From Fusibacter_C sp942493125 (GTDB lineage Bacteria > Bacillota > Clostridia > Peptostreptococcales > Acidaminobacteraceae): a stretch of 64,000 bases of DNA. The translations under genes were made by a program, and so were the position numbers. The notes beneath the pieces were generated by a model, which saw only the letters and a list, made by a program, of their open reading frames with translations, ran no database searches and was not told where the DNA came from. Shown here piece by piece: positions 26,539 to 34,641 of the stretch. Position 1 is the stretch's first letter. The number at the start of each line of letters is the position of its first letter. The stretch lies in contig OW818667.1 in NCBI GenBank assembly GCA_942493125.1, positions 2,728,001 to 2,792,000 on the forward strand. Reading direction: 5' to 3'.

Positions 26539-27705
26539 ATGAATGCATTTAAAGAATTCGGTCTTGCAGATTGGCTGCTTGAAGGGGTTAAAAAGCAACA
26601 CATCAAAGCACCAACGGAGATACAAAAAAGGGCCATCCCACAAATCAATGAAGGCTTAGACGTCATCGCACAGGCACCGACAGGTACTGGCAAGACACTA
26701 GCGTATCTACTGCCGAGTTTAAATAGACTGTCGATCGATTCAAAAACACTTCAGATGCTCATTTTAGCACCGACGCGCGAGCTTGCGCTACAGATAACAG
26801 AAGAAACGAAAAAGATGATAGAGGGTCAAAGTCTGACACTTCTTGCCGTTTATGGCGGTGTTGACACCCAATCTCAGCTTAAAAAACTGGACAAAGGCAT
26901 CGATATCATCGTTGCGACACCTGGTAGACTCATAGATCATATGAAACAAGGCAGTATCGATCTGTCTAAACTCAAAATACTCGTTCTCGACGAAGCAGAT
27001 CAAATGCTCTTATTAGGTTTTAAAAATGAAGTGGAATTCATCTTAAAGAATGCTTGTAAAGATCAGCAGCTGTTGTGCTTTTCAGCGACTTTGGACCGCG
27101 ATGTAAAAAAACTCGCTTACCGATATATGCGTTCACCCGTTGAATGCAGCGCCGTCACAGAAACCGTCACACTTGAAAACATCGAACAAAAGCTCATCGT
27201 AACGTCAGATCGTTGGAAGACAGAAGCTTTGCTTCATTCACTAGAATATACAAATCCGTTTTTAGGTGTAATATTTTGCCGAACAATTCGTCGTGTAGAT
27301 AAACTGGAATTTGAGCTATCACAAAGGGGCATCAGCTGTGAAAAGCTTCATGGTGACTTGTCTCAAAATGTGAGACAGCGCACGATGAAAGCCTTTAGAG
27401 AAGGAAAGTTCCAATACCTTGTCACAACAGATGTTGCAGCAAGAGGTCTAGATATCTCAGGCGTCAGCCACATTTACAATTACGATTTACCTGAAACTGC
27501 TGAGATCTACATCCATCGCATAGGCCGTACGGGTCGGATGGGTGGCAAGGGACACGCCATTTCGTTTATCTCTCAAAAGGATGAAATTATCCTTACAGAT
27601 ATTGAAAAGGCTATCGAAATGAAGCTTCCTAGAACGCAGTTTGAGCGTCCAGAAGGATTTGTTGACCGCTCACACAGACACCATAATCACGACAGTGAGC
27701 TTTAA
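26539..27705 (+). CDS. DEAD-box ATP-dependent RNA helicase
   Basis: 388 residues covering only the two RecA-like domains plus a short His-rich tail (DRSHRHHNHDSEL). Q-motif PTEIQKRAIP, motif I APTGTGKT at 46-53, PTREL, DEAD at 151-154, SAT, and HRIGRTGRMGG are intact. It should unwind or remodel RNA with ATP. Compact size resembles CshB/YfmL-like clostridial helicases. AAAGG is the ribosome site. Its likely targets, such as ribosome-assembly RNA, are inferred. Confidence 0.9.
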   Translation: MNAFKEFGLADWLLEGVKKQHIKAPTEIQKRAIPQINEGLDVIAQAPTGTGKTLAYLLPSLNRLSIDSKTLQMLILAPTRELALQITEETKKMIEGQSLTLLAVYGGVDTQSQLKKLDKGIDIIVATPGRLIDHMKQGSIDLSKLKILVLDEADQMLLLGFKNEVEFILKNACKDQQLLCFSATLDRDVKKLAYRYMRSPVECSAVTETVTLENIEQKLIVTSDRWKTEALLHSLEYTNPFLGVIFCRTIRRVDKLEFELSQRGISCEKLHGDLSQNVRQRTMKAFREGKFQYLVTTDVAARGLDISGVSHIYNYDLPETAEIYIHRIGRTGRMGGKGHAISFISQKDEIILTDIEKAIEMKLPRTQFERPEGFVDRSHRHHNHDSEL

Positions 27706-27743
27706 TAGACAGATCAAATAAATGACGTGGGAGTGACCTGAAT

Positions 27744-30047
27744 ATGTTAAAAGTCATCATCGCAGAGAAGCCCTCAGTGGCTAGGAACATAGCGGAAGCC
27801 ATCGACGCCAAACAAAGGCGCGATGGTTTTTTTGAAGGTGCCAATTACATAGTCACCTGGGCTTTTGGTCACCTACTTGAACTCTATGATTCTAAAGATT
27901 ACGACGAAAAAATGGGCAGCTGGCGTATGGAAAACTTTCCATTTATACCAGAGGCCTTCAAATATAAGGTCAAGCATGACAATATGGATCGCAAACAAGT
28001 GGATCTTGGTGCTCAGAAGCAGATCGAGACCATCCGGACACTGATTGACAGAGCTGATGTTGAAGGCGTTATCAGCGCATGCGACTACGATCGTGAAGGG
28101 CAAATCATCGGAGACATTATCCTTGAATACCTTGAAGTGCAAAAGCCGATTGAGCGGTTGCTGTTAAACGAATGGACAGCGGATGAAGTCTTGGGCGGTT
28201 TGAAAAAACTTGTTTCCAATACGCAAATGTCACCATTGCGGGATGCTGGCATCAGCCGACAGTGGGCGGATTGGATCATCGGTATCAATTTGACATCTGT
28301 AGCAACCCTTAAGTATCAACGTGGCTCGGCAAAAGCTCTAAACATTGGTCGCGTACTTTTGCCAACCCTTAAAATCATCTACGACAGAGATATGGAAATT
28401 GAGAATTTTGTGAAAGAAGAATTTCACAAACTGATGGCTACTTTCAAAACGGCGGATGAAACACTTTATGATGGTATTTACAATGAACCCACAGGGGATC
28501 GCTTTGAGACAAAGGCGCCAATTGAGGCGCTCAAGTCGGCATTAACTGGCCAGCCGTTTTATGTATCGGATCGCATTGTAGAACAAAAGAAAGAATATCC
28601 CCCAAGCTTATTTAACCTATCAGGTCTACAAGGACACGTCACCAGTAAATTTAAAGGGTGGACGTCTGATAAAGTCCTTAAAGTCGCTCAAGAACTCTAT
28701 GAGAAGAAGCTCATAACTTATCCTAGAACGGCAAGTTTAGCACTTGAAGAGTCGTTGATTGACAAGACTCAAAAAGTTTTGGCCGTCCATAAAAAAGGAT
28801 TGCCCTATGAAAATGAAATCGCGTTTCATACACATAAGCGCGTCTTTGACAATGCCAAAGTAGAAAGCCATAGTGCAATCATGCCGACTTATATGGTGGC
28901 TAAAGGGTTGTCACCTGACGAGAAGGCCGTCTATGACGCCGTTAAAAACCGTTTTATCATGCAGTTTATGCCGATAGCAGAGCATGAAGAGGTAACGCTC
29001 AATACGAAGCCAGTTAATGATGTGGATGGTTTTCATGCAGAGGGTGTGTTCGTCTCAAAAGGCCGTACACAACTTGTTGAAGGGTGGCGTAAAGTAGAAA
29101 GAATCCAATCTAAAGAAAAGTTGCTGCCACTTGTTGAAAAAGAGGATGCGGTAACGCTTCAAAAGATGAAAATCGATACAAAAGGGACGATGCCGCCTAA
29201 AAATCATACAGAAAAAACACTTTTACGCGTGATGGAAACTTGTGGCAAACGCCTTAAAAATGCAAAAAAGCAAGATGCTGACGACGTCGTTGAGGATGTA
29301 GATGTGGATGACGATCAAGACCAAGATTTAGTTGGCCTATCAGACGCGGATGTGTCATTGGACCTTACTGAAGGCATAGATGTCGATGCGACGCCGTCTG
29401 AAGAAGAAGAGGCACTGCTACAAGCTATACTCAGTGGTTTCAGCATCGGTACCCCAGCGACGCGCGCTGAGACGATCACAAAGCTCAAGCGCGTAGGGTA
29501 TATCGACACAAAAGGCAAGTCGCTTTTTTGTACAGACATGGGTAGACGTCTCGTTGAAACATTTCCAGTCAAGACGCTCTTTGACCTCGAGTATACTGGG
29601 AGACTTGAAAAAACGCTCTCTGATATCAGTAAAGGCGATGTCACAAAAGCAGTATTTCTAGATACCATTATCAATTTCACAAAGGATGCTGTCGAGCGTA
29701 TCAAGCAGGATGCATTCCACATCATACACGAAGGTGCAACTGACAAGAAACCGCTTGGCGAGTCTTTGGGCAAATGCCCAGGATGTGGCTCTGATGTCAT
29801 AGAAGGCGAGAAGGGTTTTGGTTGCACCAACTGGAAGGGTGGATGCAAATTTGTCGTCTGGAAAAACGACAAATTCTTGTCGAGTTTACAAGTTACGCCT
29901 AACAAGTTCACAGTCATGAAGTTGCTTGAGAAAGGTGAAGTCCATAGCAATAGTTTTACCAATAAAAAAGGGACAAAATTCTCAGCGTATCTCAAATATG
30001 AAAAAGATGCGCAGAGTGGCTATTATAACTGGAAGATGCATTTCTAA
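27744..30047 (+). CDS. topB: DNA topoisomerase III (type IA)
   Basis: 767 residues. TOPRIM-type start IIAEKPSVARNIAEAI, SACDYDREGQIIGD metal site, ISRQWADWIIGINLT, and active-site Tyr in LITYPRTAS (the fourth residue after YPR is Ala, where the family usually has Asp). Residues about 510-555 hold an unusual acidic insertion (DADDVVEDVDVDDDQDQD). The C-terminus has a zinc finger, CPGCGSDV...CTNWKGGC. It relaxes single-strand-containing DNA and decatenates. GGAG precedes the ATG by 10 nt; a 38-nt gap separates it from the helicase. Confidence 0.9.
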   Translation: MLKVIIAEKPSVARNIAEAIDAKQRRDGFFEGANYIVTWAFGHLLELYDSKDYDEKMGSWRMENFPFIPEAFKYKVKHDNMDRKQVDLGAQKQIETIRTLIDRADVEGVISACDYDREGQIIGDIILEYLEVQKPIERLLLNEWTADEVLGGLKKLVSNTQMSPLRDAGISRQWADWIIGINLTSVATLKYQRGSAKALNIGRVLLPTLKIIYDRDMEIENFVKEEFHKLMATFKTADETLYDGIYNEPTGDRFETKAPIEALKSALTGQPFYVSDRIVEQKKEYPPSLFNLSGLQGHVTSKFKGWTSDKVLKVAQELYEKKLITYPRTASLALEESLIDKTQKVLAVHKKGLPYENEIAFHTHKRVFDNAKVESHSAIMPTYMVAKGLSPDEKAVYDAVKNRFIMQFMPIAEHEEVTLNTKPVNDVDGFHAEGVFVSKGRTQLVEGWRKVERIQSKEKLLPLVEKEDAVTLQKMKIDTKGTMPPKNHTEKTLLRVMETCGKRLKNAKKQDADDVVEDVDVDDDQDQDLVGLSDADVSLDLTEGIDVDATPSEEEEALLQAILSGFSIGTPATRAETITKLKRVGYIDTKGKSLFCTDMGRRLVETFPVKTLFDLEYTGRLEKTLSDISKGDVTKAVFLDTIINFTKDAVERIKQDAFHIIHEGATDKKPLGESLGKCPGCGSDVIEGEKGFGCTNWKGGCKFVVWKNDKFLSSLQVTPNKFTVMKLLEKGEVHSNSFTNKKGTKFSAYLKYEKDAQSGYYNWKMHF

Positions 30048-30169
30048 GAAATTGCCTCAAATAAGAAATTCTTGCGTTTTTAACTTGTTCCCTTTAAACT
30101 ATAATGAGTGGTAACATTTGCATATCTCGAAATGGTAAGTATGCAAGTATCAAAAATTAGGAGTCAACG

Positions 30170-30289
30170 ATGAATGGCATGAATGGTTTTTTTGCTGAAC
30201 TTTATATGAACGCAGGAGATTTAGGACATGACGGGAGAGGTCTGTCCAAAAATCGGAGTCATATAAGCATGCAAAGAGTCAGTTCCTAA
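30170..30289 (+). CDS. Small ORF, 39 residues, unknown
   Basis: MNGMNGFFAELYMNAGDLGH leads into a basic tail. AGGAG at 30158-30162 lies 7 nt before the ATG and a -10-like TATAAT sits near 30097, with a terminator 35 nt after the stop. Nothing in it matches a family I know. It may equally be part of a structured RNA: GGACA/TGTCC within it could form a stem. Between topB and this ORF, and between it and the MFS gene, no other gene is seen. Confidence 0.4.
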   Translation: MNGMNGFFAELYMNAGDLGHDGRGLSKNRSHISMQRVSS

Positions 30290-30323
30290 TAGTTGATTCA
30301 AGACGAAAATGTCCTGATAAAAC

Positions 30324-30360
30324 AAGCTCTGGTGCTATGCTCCAGAGCTTTATTATTTTT
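30324..30360 (+). terminator. Terminator after the small ORF
   Basis: Nine-bp stem AAGCTCTGG/CCAGAGCTT, 9-nt loop, then TATTATTTTTT. Confidence 0.85.
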
Positions 30361-30444
30361 TGAGCCAGACCTCAGGTGGGTGGGATAACGATAAGATATC
30401 AATTAATTCACTATTAAATCACAATTACAACTGAGGAGCATTTT

Positions 30445-31641
30445 ATGGAATTATCAAATCAAAATAAAAATCAATTAAAGCAAAACATCAAAAAGAATTA
30501 CGTGTTTATATTTTTACAAAATGTCGACCTGACGCGTGGCATATGGATGATCTATCTCGCATCAAAGGGCATGAGCCTTACACAGCTCGGTTTGCTTGAA
30601 ACGATCTTTCACCTGACATCGTTCACTATGGAAGTGCCAACAGGCGCGGTTGCGGATCTATACGGTAGACGGACCAGTAGGATCATTGGACGAATCCTAT
30701 CGGTAATCAGCGTCGTCATCCTTTTGATGGCAGACTCATTTTTCTGGTTTGCAGGATCTTTTATTATCATCGCTTTATCCTATAACATGGAATCTGGTGC
30801 TGGGGATGCCCTTATCTACGATTCTATGAAAGAAATAGGCGAAGAAGATCAATATATGAAAATTGGTGGCAACAAAGAAATGGTCTTTCAGATTGCCAGT
30901 ATATTTTCATTTTTTATAGGTGGGTATTTGGCGACAAAAAGCTACAAACTGGCATTTGCCATCACAATCGTCATAGGTTTGGCAACCGTTGCCTATTCTT
31001 TTTTGTTCGTGGAGCCGAATGTCGGTAGAAAGCTTGTTATTGAAGGCAAGAAGCACCATATTAAGGATCAACTTAGAGAGAGTTATCAGATACTCAGAGG
31101 CCATAAACGCCTTGGTTTTTTGATTTTCTTTTCACAGTTCATTTTGAGTTTTACGACGACGACTTTCTTTTATCTTCAAAATTACATGAAAAGTGACGGG
31201 TATGACGAAGCGGCAATCGGAGCACTCTACGCAGTGACCGCCTTAGGATGCGCCATCATGGCACCTCAAGTCTTTAAAATAGAAGCATTGATAAAAGAAC
31301 GTGGTATCTTGCTCATCATGCCACTCATCACTGCGGCTTGTATCTGGGGTGTTGCACTCTCTAAATATCACTTTCTGTTCTACATTCCGATGGCCTTGGC
31401 TGAAGGGCTGATATTTGTGGCACTAGGTGATTATATCAACAAAGTGATACCGAGTGAAAATCGGGCGACCATCCTTTCGATGGCCAGTATGGCATTTAGC
31501 TTTTTTATGATTATCATTTTTCCAATTGTTGGCTTTATCGGTGATTTGTATTCTTTGAAAGTGTCATTCACTGTAATGGCTGTGCTTGGTAGTATTTTGG
31601 CACTGATCAACACTGTCAATATGGCACGAGTAAAATCTTAA
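30445..31641 (+). CDS. MFS transporter
   Basis: 398 residues, 12 helices. A polar Asn/Lys-rich N-terminus of 20 residues, then GLLETIFHLTSFTMEVPTGAVADLYGRRTSR containing the loop 2-3 motif, and two six-helix halves joined around residues 195-215. Similar to the small-genome DHA-type exporters of Firmicutes; substrate unknown. GAGGAG precedes the ATG. Confidence 0.82.
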   Translation: MELSNQNKNQLKQNIKKNYVFIFLQNVDLTRGIWMIYLASKGMSLTQLGLLETIFHLTSFTMEVPTGAVADLYGRRTSRIIGRILSVISVVILLMADSFFWFAGSFIIIALSYNMESGAGDALIYDSMKEIGEEDQYMKIGGNKEMVFQIASIFSFFIGGYLATKSYKLAFAITIVIGLATVAYSFLFVEPNVGRKLVIEGKKHHIKDQLRESYQILRGHKRLGFLIFFSQFILSFTTTTFFYLQNYMKSDGYDEAAIGALYAVTALGCAIMAPQVFKIEALIKERGILLIMPLITAACIWGVALSKYHFLFYIPMALAEGLIFVALGDYINKVIPSENRATILSMASMAFSFFMIIIFPIVGFIGDLYSLKVSFTVMAVLGSILALINTVNMARVKS

Positions 31642-31807
31642 TTTTTTTTAATATATTGGATGGATTTAAGTGCAAATTTATCATGATAATAGTATAATAA
31701 AAACGCAGGTCTTTTCTCGCAGAATCAAGCAATATCAAGTGGGATAAGATTTACACCACATAAAAAAGTGACTGGAATTCATTCAAAAGTCACAAATCGG
31801 AGGAAAT

Positions 31808-33541
31808 ATGAGAGTAATAGACAACATGAAGATGCGCGTTAAAATACTCGGTGCTTTTTTGATTGTATCCATTCTAACAGGCGTCATCGGAGGCGCAAGT
31901 CTCTATGCGTTGAGCCTGACTACGAACAACATGCAAAAACTCTATGAAGAAAGACTTGTAGCGAATATTTATCTATCGAAAGTTCAAAGCAATATCATAG
32001 AATCAAAGGCACAGATGCTACGTGTCGTTTGGGAATATGGTTACTCAAATAAACGCGATGTCATCACGGATGCAAGCAATACATTGACACAAATCGCGTC
32101 ATCGACAAGTGATGTCCTCATAAAATATAAGGCGCTTAACTTGTCAACAGAAGAAGAATCGATGTTGGCGACACTCCAAGAATCCCTCGTAAAGTATAGG
32201 CCGATGCGTCAAAATGTCATCAATCTTGCTTATTCAGGAAAAGTGGCTCAAGCTTTGGCGGCAAATGAAGAAGCAGAAGAAGTCAGAGCGGTTACGGAAG
32301 CGAATATCGTTGCAATGGTTGAAAACAATAAAGCTGTGTCAGAAGCACTCTATAAAGAGAGTACGCAAACACAAGCGATGACGTCATTGACGACCATCGT
32401 TTTGACTGCTGTTGCATTTGCTATTTCCCTCATCCTCAGTCTTGTGATATCCGGAAATATCGTTAAAGGGATCAAGATGGCAGTTTCACAGGCAGAAAAA
32501 TTGGCGCAAGGTGACTTTAGTGAGACCATTCAAGAAAAACAACTAACGCGTAAAGATGAGATTGGCAATCTAAGTCGCGCAACAAATGATATGATTCTAA
32601 AGCTGAAGCAATTGCTTGAATCAATAGGCGAAAACAGTATGGAAGTGAGCGCTTCGAGCGAAGAGCTCAGTGCAACGGTTGAAGAAATCAATGCACAGAT
32701 TCAAGGCGTCAACACATCGACACAAGAAATATCCTCAGGCATGCATGAAACTGCTGCTGCAGTTGAACAGGTGAACGCTTCTGGACAGGTTATTCTCAAA
32801 TTTGCAAATGACTTGGTAACAGATGCCGGACAAGGCCGAGAAAATGCTGGCTTTATTGCTGAACGGGCTCTTAAAATGAGGCATGAAGCAGAAACGTCAA
32901 AGACAGATGCCTATACGCTCTACAATGAAAAACAACGCATTATTAAAGCATCTATAGAAAAAGGACAAATTGTCCACGAGATAAAAACGATGTCTGAATC
33001 CATTCGAAATATTGCAGAACAAACAAACCTTTTGGCCCTAAATGCCGCGATTGAAGCGGCACGTGCGGGAGAGCATGGCAGGGGTTTTGCTGTAGTAGCA
33101 GACGAAGTGAGAAAGCTCGCCGAAGCATCCACCAAAACCGCTGGCGAAATTGGCAATCTCGTCGGTGAAGTAGATGTCGCTTTCAACGAGTTATCAAATA
33201 ATGCAAATGGCATATTAGAGTTCATCGATGCCAAAGTCATCGGAGATTATGTGAAACTTGTGGATACGGGCAATCAGTATTTTTCAGATGCGACCCTTGT
33301 CAATGACACTATGACGCGTTTTAGTGATCAAGCGGCACAGATCAATCAAGGCATCGCACAAATTAATATCGCCATTGAGTCGGTGGCATCAGCGATCGAA
33401 CAGGCGACGATCAATTCAGAGGAAATTTCAAATAGTATAGAAGACGTCACGAGAGCGATTGATGAAGTTGCAGGTGTTGCAACATCTCAAGCAGAACTTG
33501 CTGAAGATCTAAATACCAATGTGAAGCGATTCAAACTGTAA
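31808..33541 (+). CDS. Methyl-accepting chemotaxis protein
   Basis: 577 residues. A helix at 13-33, a four-helix-bundle type sensor (about 35-185), a second membrane helix at about 193-214, HAMP at 215-270, and a signalling domain with the hairpin tip IRNIAEQTNLLALNAAIEAARAG. The signalling domain has an irregular segment before the tip (VTDAGQGRENAGFIAERALKMRHE). The signal is unknown; it should work through CheA/CheW encoded elsewhere. CGGAGG is the ribosome site. I looked for a c-di-GMP riboswitch upstream and found none. Confidence 0.93.
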   Translation: MRVIDNMKMRVKILGAFLIVSILTGVIGGASLYALSLTTNNMQKLYEERLVANIYLSKVQSNIIESKAQMLRVVWEYGYSNKRDVITDASNTLTQIASSTSDVLIKYKALNLSTEEESMLATLQESLVKYRPMRQNVINLAYSGKVAQALAANEEAEEVRAVTEANIVAMVENNKAVSEALYKESTQTQAMTSLTTIVLTAVAFAISLILSLVISGNIVKGIKMAVSQAEKLAQGDFSETIQEKQLTRKDEIGNLSRATNDMILKLKQLLESIGENSMEVSASSEELSATVEEINAQIQGVNTSTQEISSGMHETAAAVEQVNASGQVILKFANDLVTDAGQGRENAGFIAERALKMRHEAETSKTDAYTLYNEKQRIIKASIEKGQIVHEIKTMSESIRNIAEQTNLLALNAAIEAARAGEHGRGFAVVADEVRKLAEASTKTAGEIGNLVGEVDVAFNELSNNANGILEFIDAKVIGDYVKLVDTGNQYFSDATLVNDTMTRFSDQAAQINQGIAQINIAIESVASAIEQATINSEEISNSIEDVTRAIDEVAGVATSQAELAEDLNTNVKRFKL

Positions 33542-33586
33542 TTGTGACGAATCATTAATCATCATATAATCGAAAAGGGGTTTCAT

Positions 33587-33787
33587 GTGAACACACTAAG
33601 GGTATTAACAAAAGAGGAAAAGACCTGTCCACTATGTGGCATCGACAATAAGTGCGCTCATGGTGAAGGTGGGTGCTGGTGTGAAACAGTGGTCGTACCA
33701 AAGCACGTCTTAGATATGGTTCCTGATGATAAAAAGGGAATTGCTTGCATCTGTAAGGCGTGTGTCGAGAAATATTCTTTAACTTAG
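33587..33787 (+). CDS. Cysteine-rich CWC family protein
   Basis: 66 residues with CPLCGIDNKCAHGEGGCWCE and CICKACVEKY, the Cys pattern of the CWC family (PF14375 type), which probably binds metal. The start is GTG, with AAAGGGG 7 nt upstream. Function unknown. It stands at the head of a run of thiol-type proteins (rhodanese, glutaredoxin). Confidence 0.8.
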   Translation: MNTLRVLTKEEKTCPLCGIDNKCAHGEGGCWCETVVVPKHVLDMVPDDKKGIACICKACVEKYSLT

Positions 33788-33803
33788 ATTGTGAGGTTTT
33801 AAA

Positions 33804-34271
33804 ATGAAAAAAAATTTTTTACTAATAAGCATGGTGCTTCTTCTTGCGATGGGCATTTTGGGATGTAGCAACAATCTGGACGATGATGTGGACATGACCG
33901 ATACAGCAGCAAATACGGAAGCAACAACGGATACTGTTGCAACAGAATCATCAACACCTGCAGTGGTCAATACCATTGATGCTGAAAAAGCAATGGAAAT
34001 GATGGCATCTGGTGATCCTTATACACTTGTAGATGTCAGAACACAAGAAGAGTTTGATGATGGTCATATAGAAGGCGCACTCTTGTTGCCAAACGATCAG
34101 CTTGAAACATTGGCAGCAGAACAACTTCCTGATAAGGATGCCGTAATTTTAGTCTACTGTAGAAGTGGCAACCGCAGTGCGGCAGCCAGTGAATTACTTG
34201 TTGAGCTAGGGTATACCAACGTGTACGATTTTGGTGGCATCATGGATTGGCCTGGAGAAATCGTAAAGTAA
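33804..34271 (+). CDS. Rhodanese-like lipoprotein
   Basis: 155 residues. Lipobox ILGC after the signal, a Thr/Asp-rich spacer (about 25-55), then a rhodanese domain: TLVDVRTQEEFDDGHIEGALL, and YCRSGNRS, the active-site loop with the catalytic Cys. Single-domain extracellular rhodaneses of this kind are thought to transfer sulfane sulfur, but the acceptor is not known. Sixteen nt after the CWC gene. Confidence 0.88.
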   Translation: MKKNFLLISMVLLLAMGILGCSNNLDDDVDMTDTAANTEATTDTVATESSTPAVVNTIDAEKAMEMMASGDPYTLVDVRTQEEFDDGHIEGALLLPNDQLETLAAEQLPDKDAVILVYCRSGNRSAAASELLVELGYTNVYDFGGIMDWPGEIVK

Positions 34272-34322
34272 TATCAATAAAATGGAATTGTGAAATTTCC
34301 TCAACTTAAATAGGAGGCACAC

Positions 34323-34583
34323 TTGAACAAGAAAGTAGACTTATACACGACACCATATTGTCCTTACTGCAGACGCGCACTTAAGTTGCTTGACGACAAA
34401 GGTGTGACATACACGAATTACGACGTTTCAAACAATCGAAAACTATTTGAGTCAATTATGGCACAAACGGGTTGGGATACGGTGCCTCAGATATTTATAG
34501 ACGATCAGTTTATCGGAGGCTGTGATGACATGCATGCTTTAGATCGTAAAGGTGAACTTGATGGTCTTTTGGGTCTCATTTAA
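34323..34583 (+). CDS. Glutaredoxin, Grx3-like
   Basis: 86 residues. Active site CPYC (YCPYCRRALKLL) after strand YTT, TVPQIFIDD with cis-Pro, and GGCDDMHALDRKGELD at the end. It would reduce disulfides using glutathione or a thioredoxin-like reductase. The start is TTG at 34323 behind AGGAGG. Its leader (34294-34322) nearly copies that of the RIC gene at 41083. Confidence 0.92.
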   Translation: MNKKVDLYTTPYCPYCRRALKLLDDKGVTYTNYDVSNNRKLFESIMAQTGWDTVPQIFIDDQFIGGCDDMHALDRKGELDGLLGLI

Positions 34584-34594
34584 TCAATAAATAG

Positions 34595-34641
34595 AAAAGC
34601 TGTATCAAATGTCTTTTTACTTAGACTTTGATACAGCTTTT
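34595..34641. terminator. Bidirectional terminator
   Basis: Fifteen-bp stem AAAAGCTGTATCAAA / TTTGATACAGCTTTT. It lies between the convergent glutaredoxin and GGDEF-EAL genes and reaches the last base of the latter. Confidence 0.92.

Noticed and set aside
29315..29995. Open reading frame of 226 codons on the minus strand inside topB
   Set aside because: Ser/Pro/Leu-rich composition typical of antisense frames; topB is clearly conserved on the plus strand; no ribosome site.
31642..31807. c-di-GMP (GEMM) riboswitch upstream of the chemotaxis receptor
   Set aside because: The ACGCAC/GGGCAAAC and GACGCAAAGC hallmarks are absent; only a -10-like TATAAT is present.
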